Assembly (NCBI RefSeq): GCF_900104535.1
Contig: NZ_LT629710.1
Coordinates: 4,561,501 to 4,625,500, forward strand
Length of the DNA: 64,000 bases
Origin: Nakamurella panacisegetis
GTDB taxonomy: Bacteria; Actinomycetota; Actinomycetes; Mycobacteriales; Nakamurellaceae
Reading direction: 5' to 3'
How positions within the stretch are numbered: the stretch's first letter is position 1; every line of letters begins with the position of its first letter. The notes under the pieces are model-generated. The model was given only the letters and a program-made list of their open reading frames with translations, was not told the DNA's origin and ran no database searches. Shown here piece by piece: positions 11,232-19,727 of this stretch. The translations under genes and the position numbers were made by a program.

Positions 11232-11315
11232 CGGCGTGGATCAATTTCGCAGGCAGGGCTGAACTTGTTCACTTCTGTCCCACCCGTCCCATAACGCCGA
11301 AGTTGATCCATGCCG
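11232..11315. repeat. Imperfect long inverted repeat in an intergenic gap
   Basis: Two 18-bp arms, 11232-11249 (containing TGGATCAATTTCG) and 11298-11315 (containing CGAAGTTGATCCA), are inverted copies matching at 16 of 18 positions and enclose 48 bp. The element fills most of the 125-bp gap between two convergent genes and is more AT-rich than its surroundings. It could be a REP/MITE-like remnant or a large hairpin. No second copy was noticed in the window. Confidence 0.5.
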
Positions 11316-11344
11316 GCGGTCACGTGCCCCTGAACCCGCCCGGT

Positions 11345-11650
11345 CTACCGCCACCAGCCCCACCACAGGGCGAGCAGGCTCGCAACAACCACGGCCACCG
11401 CTGCGACCGCCCGGACCGGGGTGTTCCAACGCGGGCGGAACAAGCGCATCGACTCCCCCGCCCCGCCGACGATCAGCGGTACCAGGATCCGGTCGAGCCG
11501 CGGTCCGTCGGTGGCCGACAGGCCGGAACCGCCGATGAGCGCCGGCGCAACCGCGGCCAACACGGCCAGGACGACGCCGCTGAGCAGTACCCCGGCCGAC
11601 AGCAGCCCGGCGGTCGCCTCGACCGTCCGCAGGATTCGCGGGAGAGCCAC
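11345..11650 (-). CDS. Small hypothetical membrane protein
   Basis: A 101-residue protein with two clear hydrophobic stretches: AGLLSAGVLLSGVVLAVLAAVAPAL (~14-38) and AVAAVAVVVASLLALWWGWW (~80-100), ending in a Trp-rich C-terminus. It starts 4 bp after the stop of the PHP phosphoesterase gene, so it is most likely the distal member of that operon. No family was recognised and no catalytic motif is visible. Confidence 0.65.
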   Translation of the reverse strand: MALPRILRTVEATAGLLSAGVLLSGVVLAVLAAVAPALIGGSGLSATDGPRLDRILVPLIVGGAGESMRLFRPRWNTPVRAVAAVAVVVASLLALWWGWWR

Positions 11651-11654
11651 CGCC

Positions 11655-12518
11655 TCAGCTCACCGGCCCCAAGGGCGCCGTCACGCCACTCGTCGTCGCG
11701 ATCAGGGCGGCCAGCACATCCGGCGCAGTCGACTCCTGGCCGAGCCGGAGCTTCTTGTTGTGACCGTGATAGTCGGACGAACCGGTGGCCAGCAGGCCGA
11801 ACCGCGCCGCGATCTCCCGGAGTTCGGCGCGATCGGCCTCGCTGTGATCGGGATGCTCCACCTCGAGCCCGGTCAGACCCGCCTGGGCCAGGGTGCCGAT
11901 CAAATCGGCCGACAGCACCCGCCCCTCACCCCGGCCCCGGGGATGCGCGATCACGCTGGCGCCACCGGCGACCCGGATCATCCGCACCGCGGAGAGCAGA
12001 TCGGTGTCCACCTTCTGCACGTAGTACGGCCCGCGCCCGGACAGATGCGAGGCGAACGCCTGATCCACCGAACCGACGACCCCCGACTCGACCAGCGCCC
12101 GGCCGATGTGGGGTCGACCGACCGGGGCATTGCCGGCGATGCGCAACACCTGGTCCGCGGTGATCGGCAGCCCCCCATCGATCATGCGTTGGACGATCGC
12201 CAACCCGCGCCGACGGCGCTCCGCCTTCAGGCGGGCCTGTTCGGCCACGACCGCGGGATCGTCCGGGTCGAACAGGTACCCGAGCAGGTGGATGCTGGCC
12301 GCGTGACCGTCCGCCCTGACCTGGGTCGAGAACTCCGACCCGCGGATCAGCCCGAGTGTGGCCGGCCGCGCCGCAACCGCCTCGGACCACCCACCGGTGG
12401 TGTCGTGGTCGGTGATGGCGAGCACGTCGAGACCGGCCGCGACGGCCTCGGCGACCAGTCCGGCCGGGGTGTCGGTGCCGTCGGAGGCATCGGAATGGGT
12501 GTGCAGGTCGATGAGCAT
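11655..12518 (-). CDS. PHP domain metal-dependent phosphoesterase
   Basis: A protein of about 287 residues. The PHP metal ligands are clear: LIDLHTHSDASDG at the N-terminus (HxH), ITDHDTTGG, GSEFS, HLLGY, ASVIAHPRG and the closing GSSDYHG. Characterised relatives are 3',5'-nucleoside bisphosphate phosphatases or 5'-3' RNA exonucleases (RNase AM-type); which applies here is not decided by sequence. The ATG at 12518 is chosen because AGGA lies 8 nt upstream on the coding strand; an in-frame ATG at 12527 is the alternative. It is divergent from corA. Confidence 0.88.
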   Translation of the reverse strand: MLIDLHTHSDASDGTDTPAGLVAEAVAAGLDVLAITDHDTTGGWSEAVAARPATLGLIRGSEFSTQVRADGHAASIHLLGYLFDPDDPAVVAEQARLKAERRRRGLAIVQRMIDGGLPITADQVLRIAGNAPVGRPHIGRALVESGVVGSVDQAFASHLSGRGPYYVQKVDTDLLSAVRMIRVAGGASVIAHPRGRGEGRVLSADLIGTLAQAGLTGLEVEHPDHSEADRAELREIAARFGLLATGSSDYHGHNKKLRLGQESTAPDVLAALIATTSGVTAPLGPVS

Positions 12519-12601
12519 TACCCTCATCCTGCCCGTCGCTGGAGCGCGGTCCGACCACCGCGGTACCGTGGGCCCGGCTACCGACGTCGAAGGAGGGCAC
12601 C

Positions 12602-13681
12602 ATGCCTGTCCTGCCACCACTTCCGGGCTTCATGACGATCGGGCGCAAGCCCCAACCGCCGGTCCTGGTCAAGCCACAGCGGCGAGCGTTGGTCAACTGC
12701 GCCGCCTACGTCGACGGCGTCAAGGATTCGTCGTGCAACGACCCGGTCACCGCACTGCAGCGGGTACGCCAGACCGGCAGCGGCTTCGTCTGGGTCGGCT
12801 TCCACGAGCCGACATACGAAGAACTGGCCGGCGTGATGGAGACGTTCGACCTGCACGAGCTGGCCGTCGAGGACGCGGTGCACGACTACCAACGGCCCAA
12901 GATGGACCGCTACGGCTCCTACCTGTTCCTGGTCCTCAAGACCGTCAAGTTCCAGGACCACGTGAGCGCGACCAGTCAGGGCGGGACCGTCGTGTCCAGC
13001 GGCGAGATCATGGTGTTCCTCGGTCACGACTTCATCGTCACCGTCCGGCACGGCGAGCATTCCGAGCTGGCCGACCTGCGGCGCCGCCTGCAGGCCGATC
13101 CGGAGCAACTGGCCCTCGGTCCGGCCGCCGTACTGCACGCGATCACCGACCGGGTGGTCGACGAGTACGTCGCCGTTGTGCGGGAGATCGAGGAGGACAT
13201 CGACGAGATGGAAAGCAGTGTCTTCGATCCCGACCAGGACGTGGACACCGAGCAGATCTATCGACTCAAGCGGGAGGTGCTCCGTCTGCGCCGGGCCGTG
13301 GCTCCCCTGGCCGGGCCGCTGCGGTCACTGTCGACCACGCCCAATCCGTTGATCCCGGACGCCGTCCGGGAGTACTTCCGCGATGTGGAGGACCACGTCT
13401 CCCATGTGGCGGAACGGATCTCGACGTTCGACGAGATACTCACCACACTGATCTCGGCCGCGCTGGCCGAGGTGGCGAACCGGCAGAACCAGGACATGCG
13501 CAAGATCTCGGCCTGGGCCGCGATCGCCCTCGTCCCCACCGCCATCGCCGGGATCTACGGGATGAACTTCGATCACATGCCGGAACTGCACTGGCGCTTC
13601 GGGTACCCGATGGCCATCCTCGGCATCGCCTTCATCTGCTCGCTGCTGTACCTGTTCCTGCGGCGCAAGCGCTGGCTGTGA
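12602..13681 (+). CDS. corA: Magnesium/cobalt transporter CorA
   Basis: A 359-residue CorA-type channel. A long cytoplasmic N-domain leads into two C-terminal membrane helices. The signature GMN motif is at residues 320-322 (YGMNFDHMPEL) at the end of TM1, and the protein ends with the basic cluster RRKRW after TM2. CorA forms a homopentameric Mg2+/Co2+ uptake channel in the inner membrane. AAGGAGG immediately upstream sets the start. Neighbours (PHP, general stress protein, mrp) recall the Rv1229c-Rv1239c region. Confidence 0.95.
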   Translation: MPVLPPLPGFMTIGRKPQPPVLVKPQRRALVNCAAYVDGVKDSSCNDPVTALQRVRQTGSGFVWVGFHEPTYEELAGVMETFDLHELAVEDAVHDYQRPKMDRYGSYLFLVLKTVKFQDHVSATSQGGTVVSSGEIMVFLGHDFIVTVRHGEHSELADLRRRLQADPEQLALGPAAVLHAITDRVVDEYVAVVREIEEDIDEMESSVFDPDQDVDTEQIYRLKREVLRLRRAVAPLAGPLRSLSTTPNPLIPDAVREYFRDVEDHVSHVAERISTFDEILTTLISAALAEVANRQNQDMRKISAWAAIALVPTAIAGIYGMNFDHMPELHWRFGYPMAILGIAFICSLLYLFLRRKRWL

Positions 13682-13685
13682 GAAC

Positions 13686-14219
13686 TCAGACCCGGCCGCC
13701 GAGCTCCATCCGGGCCAGCAGGTTCCGCGCCTGTTCGGCCGTCCGCGGCTGGCACAGCACGTCGTACCGCCGCGCCACCACCTGCGAGGACGAGGTGAAG
13801 TCGCGTCGGCCCTTGGCGACCGAATATCCCAGGTAGCCCATCACGGCACCGAAGACCGCGCCGATCGCCACCGACACCGCGATCAGCGCGAACCCGGCGT
13901 TGGTGCCGCCGTAGAAGCTCATCAACAGGCCGACGAACAACCCGAACCAGGCCCCGGAGGCCGCGCCGGCGCCGGCCAGCTTCCCGGCCGTCAGACGGCC
14001 GGTCACACGTTCGACCATTTGCAGGTCGGTCCCGACGATGGTGACGTCCTCGATGGAGAAATCGTTCTTCGCCAGGTGTTCGATGGCCTCCTGGGCCTGT
14101 GCGTAGGTCGGATAGGCAGCGACCGCGAAGCCGGTCGGCGGAGTGGGGAGCGCGGGGCCGACGGCACCCGATCGAAATCGCATCTGCGACGTGCCCAATG
14201 GCGATGTCATGAGAATCAT
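13686..14219 (-). CDS. General stress protein 17M-like membrane protein
   Basis: A 177-residue protein. The N-terminal FAVAAYPTYAQAQEAIEHLAKNDFSIEDVTIVGTDLQMVERVTGRL is the general-stress-protein (YflT/GSP17M) domain; two glycine/alanine-rich hydrophobic segments follow at ~85-130 (GAASGAWFGLFVGLLMSF, FALIAVSVAIGAVFGAVMGYLGY). The counterpart is Rv1234 in M. tuberculosis. Its role in stress tolerance is inferred from the family name only. The start is uncertain (14219 or 14210), as neither has a convincing Shine-Dalgarno. It ends 4 bp from the convergent corA stop. Confidence 0.8.
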   Translation of the reverse strand: MILMTSPLGTSQMRFRSGAVGPALPTPPTGFAVAAYPTYAQAQEAIEHLAKNDFSIEDVTIVGTDLQMVERVTGRLTAGKLAGAGAASGAWFGLFVGLLMSFYGGTNAGFALIAVSVAIGAVFGAVMGYLGYSVAKGRRDFTSSSQVVARRYDVLCQPRTAEQARNLLARMELGGRV

Positions 14220-14286
14220 GCTGACACAGAAAGGTGTGCATCCGATGTGTAGCCCGGGTCAAAAAATCGCCCGTAATGTGAAGGTC

Positions 14287-15426
14287 ATGCCCGCCACCGC
14301 CGCTGAACTCACCGCCGCCGTCCGCACCGCTCTGGCCGCCGTGAAGGATCCGGAGATCCGCCGCCCGATCACCGATCTGGGGATGGTCGACCGGGTCGAC
14401 GTCAGTGACAACGGCATCGTGGAACTCACCGTCCTGCTGACCATCGCCGCCTGCCCGCTGCGCGACAAACTCACCGAGGACGTCACCTCCGCCGTACGGG
14501 CCGTCCCCGGGGTCTCCGAGGTCCGTCTGACGCTCGGCGTGATGACCGATGCGCAACGGACCGCCCTGCGCGACGGGCTCAAAGGCGGCGCCACCAAGGA
14601 CATCCCGTTCGCCCGCGCGGAATCACGAACCCGCGTCTACGCCATCGCGTCGGGCAAGGGCGGTGTCGGCAAGTCCACCGTCACGGTCAACCTGGCCGCG
14701 GCATTGGCGGCCAAGGGACTGGCCGTCGGAGTCCTGGACGCGGACGTCTACGGCTTCTCCATCCCGCGGATGCTCGGCGTCACCGGGCGGCCGACGCGGA
14801 TCGGCGAGATGATCCTGCCCCCGGAGGCCCATGGGGTGAAGGTGATCAGTGTCGGCATGTTCGTCGACGGCAACACCCCGGTGGTCTGGCGTGGGCCCAT
14901 GTTGCACCGTGCGCTGCAGCAGTTCCTGGCCGACGTGTTCTGGGGTGACCTGGATGTGCTGCTGCTCGATCTGCCGCCGGGCACCGGCGACATCGCCATC
15001 TCCACCGCTCAGCTGATCCCGACGACCGAGATCCTGGTCGTCACCACCCCACAGGTGGCAGCAGCCGAGGTGGCCGAACGGGCCGGCTCGATCGCGCTGC
15101 AGACCCGCCAGCGCATCGCCGGCGTGGTGGAGAACATGACCGCGATGACGTTGCCCGACGGCACCGTGCTCGACCTCTTCGGCTCCGGGGGCGGTCAGGT
15201 CGTCGCCGACTCGCTTGGCCGGGTCACCGGCACCACCGTCCCCTTGATGGGGCAGATTCCGCTGCAGGTCTCGCTGCGGGCGGCCGGCGACGCCGGCGTT
15301 CCGCTGGTGATCTCGGACCCGACCTCGCCGGCCGCCGTGGCGTTGCAGCGCGTCGCCGACGACCTGGCCGCCCGTCAGCGCCCACTGGTCGGGGTCTCGC
15401 TCGGGATCGCCCCGGCTCGACGCTGA
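14287..15426 (+). CDS. mrp: Mrp/NBP35-family iron-sulfur carrier P-loop ATPase
   Basis: A protein of about 379 residues. An N-terminal MIP18/DUF59 domain (VRTALAAVKDPEIRRPITDLGMV) is fused to a deviant Walker A P-loop (GKGGVGKS, residues ~123-130), followed by LDADVYG and LLLDLPPGTGD. The family carries Fe-S clusters to apoproteins. The CxxC pair found in many relatives after the VENM motif is absent here (VENMTAMTLPDGT), as in mycobacterial Mrp. The ATG at 14287 fits the family length; an in-frame GTG at 14278 is possible. Confidence 0.92.
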   Translation: MPATAAELTAAVRTALAAVKDPEIRRPITDLGMVDRVDVSDNGIVELTVLLTIAACPLRDKLTEDVTSAVRAVPGVSEVRLTLGVMTDAQRTALRDGLKGGATKDIPFARAESRTRVYAIASGKGGVGKSTVTVNLAAALAAKGLAVGVLDADVYGFSIPRMLGVTGRPTRIGEMILPPEAHGVKVISVGMFVDGNTPVVWRGPMLHRALQQFLADVFWGDLDVLLLDLPPGTGDIAISTAQLIPTTEILVVTTPQVAAAEVAERAGSIALQTRQRIAGVVENMTAMTLPDGTVLDLFGSGGGQVVADSLGRVTGTTVPLMGQIPLQVSLRAAGDAGVPLVISDPTSPAAVALQRVADDLAARQRPLVGVSLGIAPARR

Positions 15427-15501
15427 CCGTCGCTGACCGGACCGACGTCGCCCGAGCCAAGGTGAACCGAGCCACGGCAAACCCGGCCCGACCCGACAAG
15501 C

Positions 15502-16065
15502 TCAGGTGGCATCCACGTCGAACGACACCGGCGCGGCGGCGTTCGCGTTCGGGTCGTTGACGTGGACCGGCTCGGCGGTCGCGGGCGGAACGTCCTTGAC
15601 CAGGTGGACCGGCTCCGGGCGGGCGCCCGGTTGGTTCACCGTGACCGCCGGGACGGCGGCCGCCTGGCCGGGCGGCGGCTCTCCCGGCGACTCCGGGGCG
15701 GCGCCGGAACCGGTGGCGTTCAGGGCATCCTTGATGCCGTTGAGCCCGAGGAAGCCCGACACTCCGCCGGAGAACTCCTCGCCGAGCAGGTTCTTGGTGA
15801 TCATGCTGCGGGGGTTCAGGTCGCGCAGGCTCCGCAGTTCCTGGATCTCCTTGAGCGACTGCAGATCGGCGATCTGTCGGCGTAGTTCGTCGATCTCCGG
15901 ACCGAATTCGCCCCGCAACTGCTCCTGTGCGCCGGCCGCCATGCTGCGGACCGACCGGAGGGTGCTGCTGACCCACTTGACGGCGACCGGGATCCGCTCC
16001 GGGCCCAGTACGAACATCCCGACGACGAGGATGATGGCGATCTCTGCCCAGGACATGCCGAACAT
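15502..16065 (-). CDS. tatB: Sec-independent (Tat) translocase protein TatB
   Basis: A 187-residue protein. The single N-terminal membrane helix with the Tat hallmark (MFGMSWAEIAIILVVGMFVLGPERIP, containing the conserved Glu and the FVLGPER hinge) is followed by an amphipathic helix (KWVSSTLRSVRSMA) and a long polar, proline-rich tail. TatB receives twin-arginine substrates with TatC. It lies directly after htrA, matching Rv1223-Rv1224. An upstream in-frame ATG at 16176 would add 37 polar residues before the helix and is not favoured. Confidence 0.9.
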   Translation of the reverse strand: MFGMSWAEIAIILVVGMFVLGPERIPVAVKWVSSTLRSVRSMAAGAQEQLRGEFGPEIDELRRQIADLQSLKEIQELRSLRDLNPRSMITKNLLGEEFSGGVSGFLGLNGIKDALNATGSGAAPESPGEPPPGQAAAVPAVTVNQPGARPEPVHLVKDVPPATAEPVHVNDPNANAAAPVSFDVDAT

Positions 16066-16227
16066 CTGACCGGACTCCGTCCCTGATCGGGCATCTGCCG
16101 GCGATGGCTCACCGCGGGCGTTGATGCGTACTTCGTTCTTCCGGCCCGACCTGCTGTCACACCGATCTTCGCTCACCCATCCTACCGAGGGCGGTCCGTG
16201 GTCCGGCGGCGACGGCGAGGCAACGGG

Positions 16228-17712
16228 TCATTCGGCGGCGAGAACCACCTGGACCGTGAGGGTCTTGCCACCTCGGGTGAGCACCACGGGCACGCTCTGG
16301 CCCGGTTCGTGGGCCTGAACGGCCACCACCAGGTCGTCCGCGCTCCCGACCGCGCGCGCCCCAACCTTCGTGATCACGTCACCCTCTTCGATCCCGGCCT
16401 TCGCCGCCGGACCTCCGTCGACCACGTTCTGCACCTGCGCGCCGTCGGTGGCGCCGTCGGTCGCCGACTTCGCGTTGACCCCGATCGTCGAGTGCACCAC
16501 CTTGCCGGTCCGGATCAGCTCCTGGGCAACGGATTTCGCATAGTTGATCGGGATGGCGAAGCCGAGTCCGATCGATCCGCTGCTGTCGCCGCCCAGGGTG
16601 CGGATCGCCGAATTGATCCCGATGACGGCACCGGTGGAGTCGACCAACGCACCGCCGGAGTTGCCCGGGTTGATCGAGGCGTCGGTCTGCACGGCATCGA
16701 TCACCGCGTTGGTGTCCGTGCCCCCACCGGACAGCCGCACCGGCCGGTCGAGCGCGGAGACGATCCCCGTGGTGACGGTGCCGGAGAGTCCCAGCGGCGA
16801 CCCGATCGCGATCACCGAATCACCCACCAGCACCTTCGACGAATCGCCAAGCGTGGCGACCGTCGCGCCGCTGACATTGGCCTTGATCACGGCGAGGTCG
16901 CTCTCCGGGTCGCGGCCGACGATGGTGCCCGGCACCCGCTGACCGGTGGAGTAGACCACGGTGAGCTGGGCCGCCTTGTCGGTGGCGGCGAGCGAGATCA
17001 CGTGGTTGTTGGTCAGGATGTAACCCTTGCCGTCGATCACCACCCCGGACCCGGTGTCCCCGGTGTCGCCCTCGCGCACCTCGATCGACACCACGGCCGG
17101 GGTGACCTTAGCGGCGACCTGCGCGACGGAACCGGGAGCACGGTCGACAGCCGCCGACGACCCAGCGATCTGGAAGGTCGGGTCGGTGGACAGCGCCGGA
17201 AGGCGACCGCCCGCCCACACCCCAATGGCCGCACCGACACCACCGATGACCAGGGCCGCCACCAGCAGGAGGACCAATCCGCCGGGACGGATCCGGCGAT
17301 CGAACAGCGCTTGGCGCAAGGTGAAACGCTCGACCGGCGGCTGCTCGACGATCTCCGGCCGGGGCCGCGTCAGGGCCGGTTCGCCCAGCCGGACGGATGC
17401 CTCGGGGTCGCGCCACGGGTCGGACGGCGGACGGGCCGACTCGACCGTCGGCGGGTCCTCCGGCGCGCGTCCCAGCGTCGGACCGCCGCCGGCCGGACGC
17501 CCGAACGCGTCGGCCAGCATCTCGGGAACGGCCGGCCCGGTGGGCAGGGCCGGGCCGGGAGGACGCGAACCCAGGGGATGGAAGGAGGACGGGACGCCGG
17601 CCGGGCGGCCGAACGCCGCGGACTGGGCCGGGTCGACGATCGGGCGCCACAGCGGCCGGGGCGCCAGCGTCGGCCGCCCGTTCGCGGTCGGGTCGGCAGG
17701 TGGTGGTGTCAT
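16228..17712 (-). CDS. htrA: HtrA-like membrane-anchored serine protease with PDZ domain
   Basis: A 494-residue protein. A proline-rich cytoplasmic N-terminus (1-140) precedes one membrane segment (~145-168, LVLLLVAALVIGGVGAAIGVW), a trypsin-like domain with the triad His237 (NNHV), Asp272 (ESDLAV) and Ser352 (NPGNSGGAL), and a C-terminal PDZ domain (~400-490). It degrades or senses misfolded envelope proteins. It lies downstream of rseA and sigE and upstream of tatB, the same order as Rv1221-Rv1224, so it is probably part of the SigE envelope-stress response. No separate ECF promoter was found immediately upstream. Confidence 0.93.
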   Translation of the reverse strand: MTPPPADPTANGRPTLAPRPLWRPIVDPAQSAAFGRPAGVPSSFHPLGSRPPGPALPTGPAVPEMLADAFGRPAGGGPTLGRAPEDPPTVESARPPSDPWRDPEASVRLGEPALTRPRPEIVEQPPVERFTLRQALFDRRIRPGGLVLLLVAALVIGGVGAAIGVWAGGRLPALSTDPTFQIAGSSAAVDRAPGSVAQVAAKVTPAVVSIEVREGDTGDTGSGVVIDGKGYILTNNHVISLAATDKAAQLTVVYSTGQRVPGTIVGRDPESDLAVIKANVSGATVATLGDSSKVLVGDSVIAIGSPLGLSGTVTTGIVSALDRPVRLSGGGTDTNAVIDAVQTDASINPGNSGGALVDSTGAVIGINSAIRTLGGDSSGSIGLGFAIPINYAKSVAQELIRTGKVVHSTIGVNAKSATDGATDGAQVQNVVDGGPAAKAGIEEGDVITKVGARAVGSADDLVVAVQAHEPGQSVPVVLTRGGKTLTVQVVLAAE

Positions 17713-17734
17713 CCCCTGCAGGCTACGACACTGA

Positions 17735-18265
17735 TCATCGCGTGGCGGCGGTTCGGGCCACAGCCGGCTGGACGACCACGCTCGCGGCCGACGGATGTCC
17801 GGGCCCGCTCGACCGGGAAACGACTGTCGGGTCGGACCGGGACGGGGTCGGCGGAGCAACCGGAGCGTCGCCCGAAGCCGCCACCACCAAGGCCCCGACG
17901 GCCAACCCGGCGACCAGGGCACCGGCGCCGAGGCGGAAGCGGCGGCCGCGGCCGGGCAGGGCGGAATCGGCGGCGCGCATCGTCCGGCCGGACGCCGAAT
18001 CGACCAGCACGCCTGGCACCGGGCCGGGCCGCGGCGACGCGACCGGGATCGATTTGAGCGTGTCGAACAGACTGCCCGGCATCCGCGGCAGGGTGGCCTG
18101 CCGCAGGTACTGCGAGGCCGCGGTCTGCTCGGCCACGTCGGCCGCGCAGGAGGCGCATCGCATGACGTGGGCGGCCGCGCGCTGGAACGCCGTCAGGCTC
18201 ATCTCCCCGTCGGCGTAGGCGACCACCACGTCCAGGGTCAGATGCTCGTTGAAGACGCTGGTCAT
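17735..18265 (-). CDS. rseA: Anti-sigma factor (ZAS/zf-HC2, RseA-like) with transmembrane segment
   Basis: A 176-residue protein. The zinc-associated anti-sigma motif H33-x3-C37-x2-C40 (HVMRCASC) is complete, preceded by a helix ([12 protein letters not shown]) typical of this domain. Unlike a purely cytoplasmic anti-sigma factor, it has a hydrophobic stretch at ~112-131 ([20 protein letters not shown]) and a ~45-residue outer tail. It is coupled to sigE by an ATGA overlap. By position and fold it should bind and silence SigE; release by oxidation or proteolysis is inference. Confidence 0.9.
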   Translation of the reverse strand: MTSVFNEHLTLDVVVAYADGEMSLTAFQRAAAHVMRCASCAADVAEQTAASQYLRQATLPRMPGSLFDTLKSIPVASPRPGPVPGVLVDSASGRTMRAADSALPGRGRRFRLGAGALVAGLAVGALVVAASGDAPVAPPTPSRSDPTVVSRSSGPGHPSAASVVVQPAVARTAATR

Positions 18266-18903
18266 GGCATCACGACCTTGGGCAGCAGCGAGCTGCGCAG
18301 GTTTCTGATCGACCCACCCTCGACCCGCGCCTCACGTCGGCGCTCGATCGACGCCCGCAGTGCCTGGCGCCCGCGGTGGATCCGCGACCGGACCGTCCCG
18401 AGTTTGACGCCGAGAGTGGCGCCGATCTCCTCGTACGACAACCCTTCGACGTCGCAGAGCACCACCGCGGCGCGGAACTCCGGGAGCAGTTCGTCCAGGG
18501 CGGCCTGCAGATCCGGATCGAGGTTCGCGTCCTGGAACGCCTGCTCCGGGGACGGCTCACGACCGGCGATCCGATCCGTCTCCTCGGGCAGCGCCTCCAT
18601 CCGGATCCGCTGCCGGCGGCGCACCATGTCCAGGAAGACGTTCGTGGTGATGCGGTGGAGCCAGCCCTCGAAGGAGCCGGGCTTGAAGCCGTCCAGGGAA
18701 CGGAAAACCCGGATGAAGGTCTCCTGCGTGATGTCCTCGGCGTCGTGGGAGTTGCCGGACAGCCGATAGGCCAGCCGGTACACCCGGTCTCCGTGGTCCT
18801 TCACGATGTCTTCCCAGGCGGGCGGCGTCCAGCCGGCGACGTCGGGCGCGGCACTGGAACCGGGGTTGCCGGTCGGTGCGGGCAGGATGGACAGTGGGCT
18901 CAC
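18262..18903 (-). CDS. sigE: ECF RNA polymerase sigma factor SigE
   Basis: A 213-residue ECF sigma factor. Region 2 ([44 protein letters not shown]) and region 4 ([43 protein letters not shown]) are intact. It starts with GTG at 18903. An ECF-type promoter lies 42 bp upstream (see 18945-18970). The cluster sigE-rseA-htrA-tatB with a divergent O-methyltransferase reproduces the M. tuberculosis Rv1220c-Rv1224 order, supporting the SigE name. Confidence 0.93.
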   Translation of the reverse strand: MSPLSILPAPTGNPGSSAAPDVAGWTPPAWEDIVKDHGDRVYRLAYRLSGNSHDAEDITQETFIRVFRSLDGFKPGSFEGWLHRITTNVFLDMVRRRQRIRMEALPEETDRIAGREPSPEQAFQDANLDPDLQAALDELLPEFRAAVVLCDVEGLSYEEIGATLGVKLGTVRSRIHRGRQALRASIERRREARVEGGSIRNLRSSLLPKVVMP

Positions 18904-18944
18904 CTCATAGCGAGATTGGTGCGGAAAAACGATCTTGATCGGTG

Positions 18945-18970
18945 AACGGCCGATTGGTGATGATTGTTCC
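18945..18970 (-). promoter_or_regulatory. ECF-type autoregulatory promoter of sigE (GGAAC-17-CGTT)
   Basis: On the minus strand GGAAC (18970-18966) is followed by 17 bp and CGTT (18948-18945). This is the classic ECF/SigE promoter. A transcript would start near 18938, leaving a leader of about 35 nt before the sigE GTG at 18903. Confidence 0.75.
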
Positions 18971-19100
18971 GCGCCCCTGTGTGAGCATCCTGTGAACCGT
19001 CACGGTGGTTGAGCCGAGAACGCGGCGGGCCTTCGGCGAAGTCCGCCCTTTTCCCGGTACGTTGCCCCCGGGGGTCGATCACCGATGATTTTCGAAAGGT

Positions 19101-19727
19101 ATGGCCGTGACCAGCAGCAGGTCCTTCGCCGAGTTCTTCGTCCCGGAACACGATGCGGTGCTGACCGCTCGCGGGCGGGCCGCCGACCTCGGGTGTGAAC
19201 CCATCGGGTCCGGCGCGGGGGCCGCCCTCACCTTCCTGGCCACCGTTGTCTCCGCCCGGGCCGTCGTCGAGATCGGCACCGGTACCGGGGTGAGTGGGCT
19301 GCATCTGCTGGCCGGCATGGCCCCGGACGGCGTGCTGACCTCGATCGATGTCGAGGCCGAGCACCAGCGGGTGGCCAAGGAGGTCTTCGGTCTGTTCGGT
19401 GTCGCGCCCGGCCGGGCCCGCCTGATCAACGGTCGCGGCCTCGAGGTGATGCCTCGGCTGACCGACGGCGCCTACGACCTGGTCCTGGTCGACGCCGACC
19501 GCACGGGCTATCCGCAGTACGTGGCCGAAGCGGTCCGGCTGCTGCGCAAGGGTGGGGTCCTGGTGCTGGCCGGCGCACTGCACGGCGACAAGGTGGCCGA
19601 CCCGACCCAGCGGGATGCCGAGACGGTGGCCGTGCGTGAAGCCGGCCGGCTGGTCCGTGACGACGAGGATCTGGTCCCGATGATGACCTCGCTGGGCGAC
19701 GGGCTGCTCGCCGCGGTCAAGCGTTGA
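19101..19727 (+). CDS. SAM-dependent O-methyltransferase (Rv1220c type)
   Basis: A 208-residue class I methyltransferase of the catechol-O-methyltransferase-like family. SAM-binding motif I is VVEIGTGTGVSGLHLL and motif II LTSIDVEAEHQ; the metal/substrate aspartate block is YDLVLVDADRTGYPQYV. It is divergent from sigE across 197 bp, as in M. tuberculosis. The substrate is unknown. The stop overlaps the TTG start of the next gene (TTGA). Confidence 0.88.
   Translation: MAVTSSRSFAEFFVPEHDAVLTARGRAADLGCEPIGSGAGAALTFLATVVSARAVVEIGTGTGVSGLHLLAGMAPDGVLTSIDVEAEHQRVAKEVFGLFGVAPGRARLINGRGLEVMPRLTDGAYDLVLVDADRTGYPQYVAEAVRLLRKGGVLVLAGALHGDKVADPTQRDAETVAVREAGRLVRDDEDLVPMMTSLGDGLLAAVKR

Noticed and set aside
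17712-17760. A separate SigE-type promoter for htrA
   Set aside because: GAAC and CGT elements occur but with spacing of about 23 bp, outside the 15-18 bp range.
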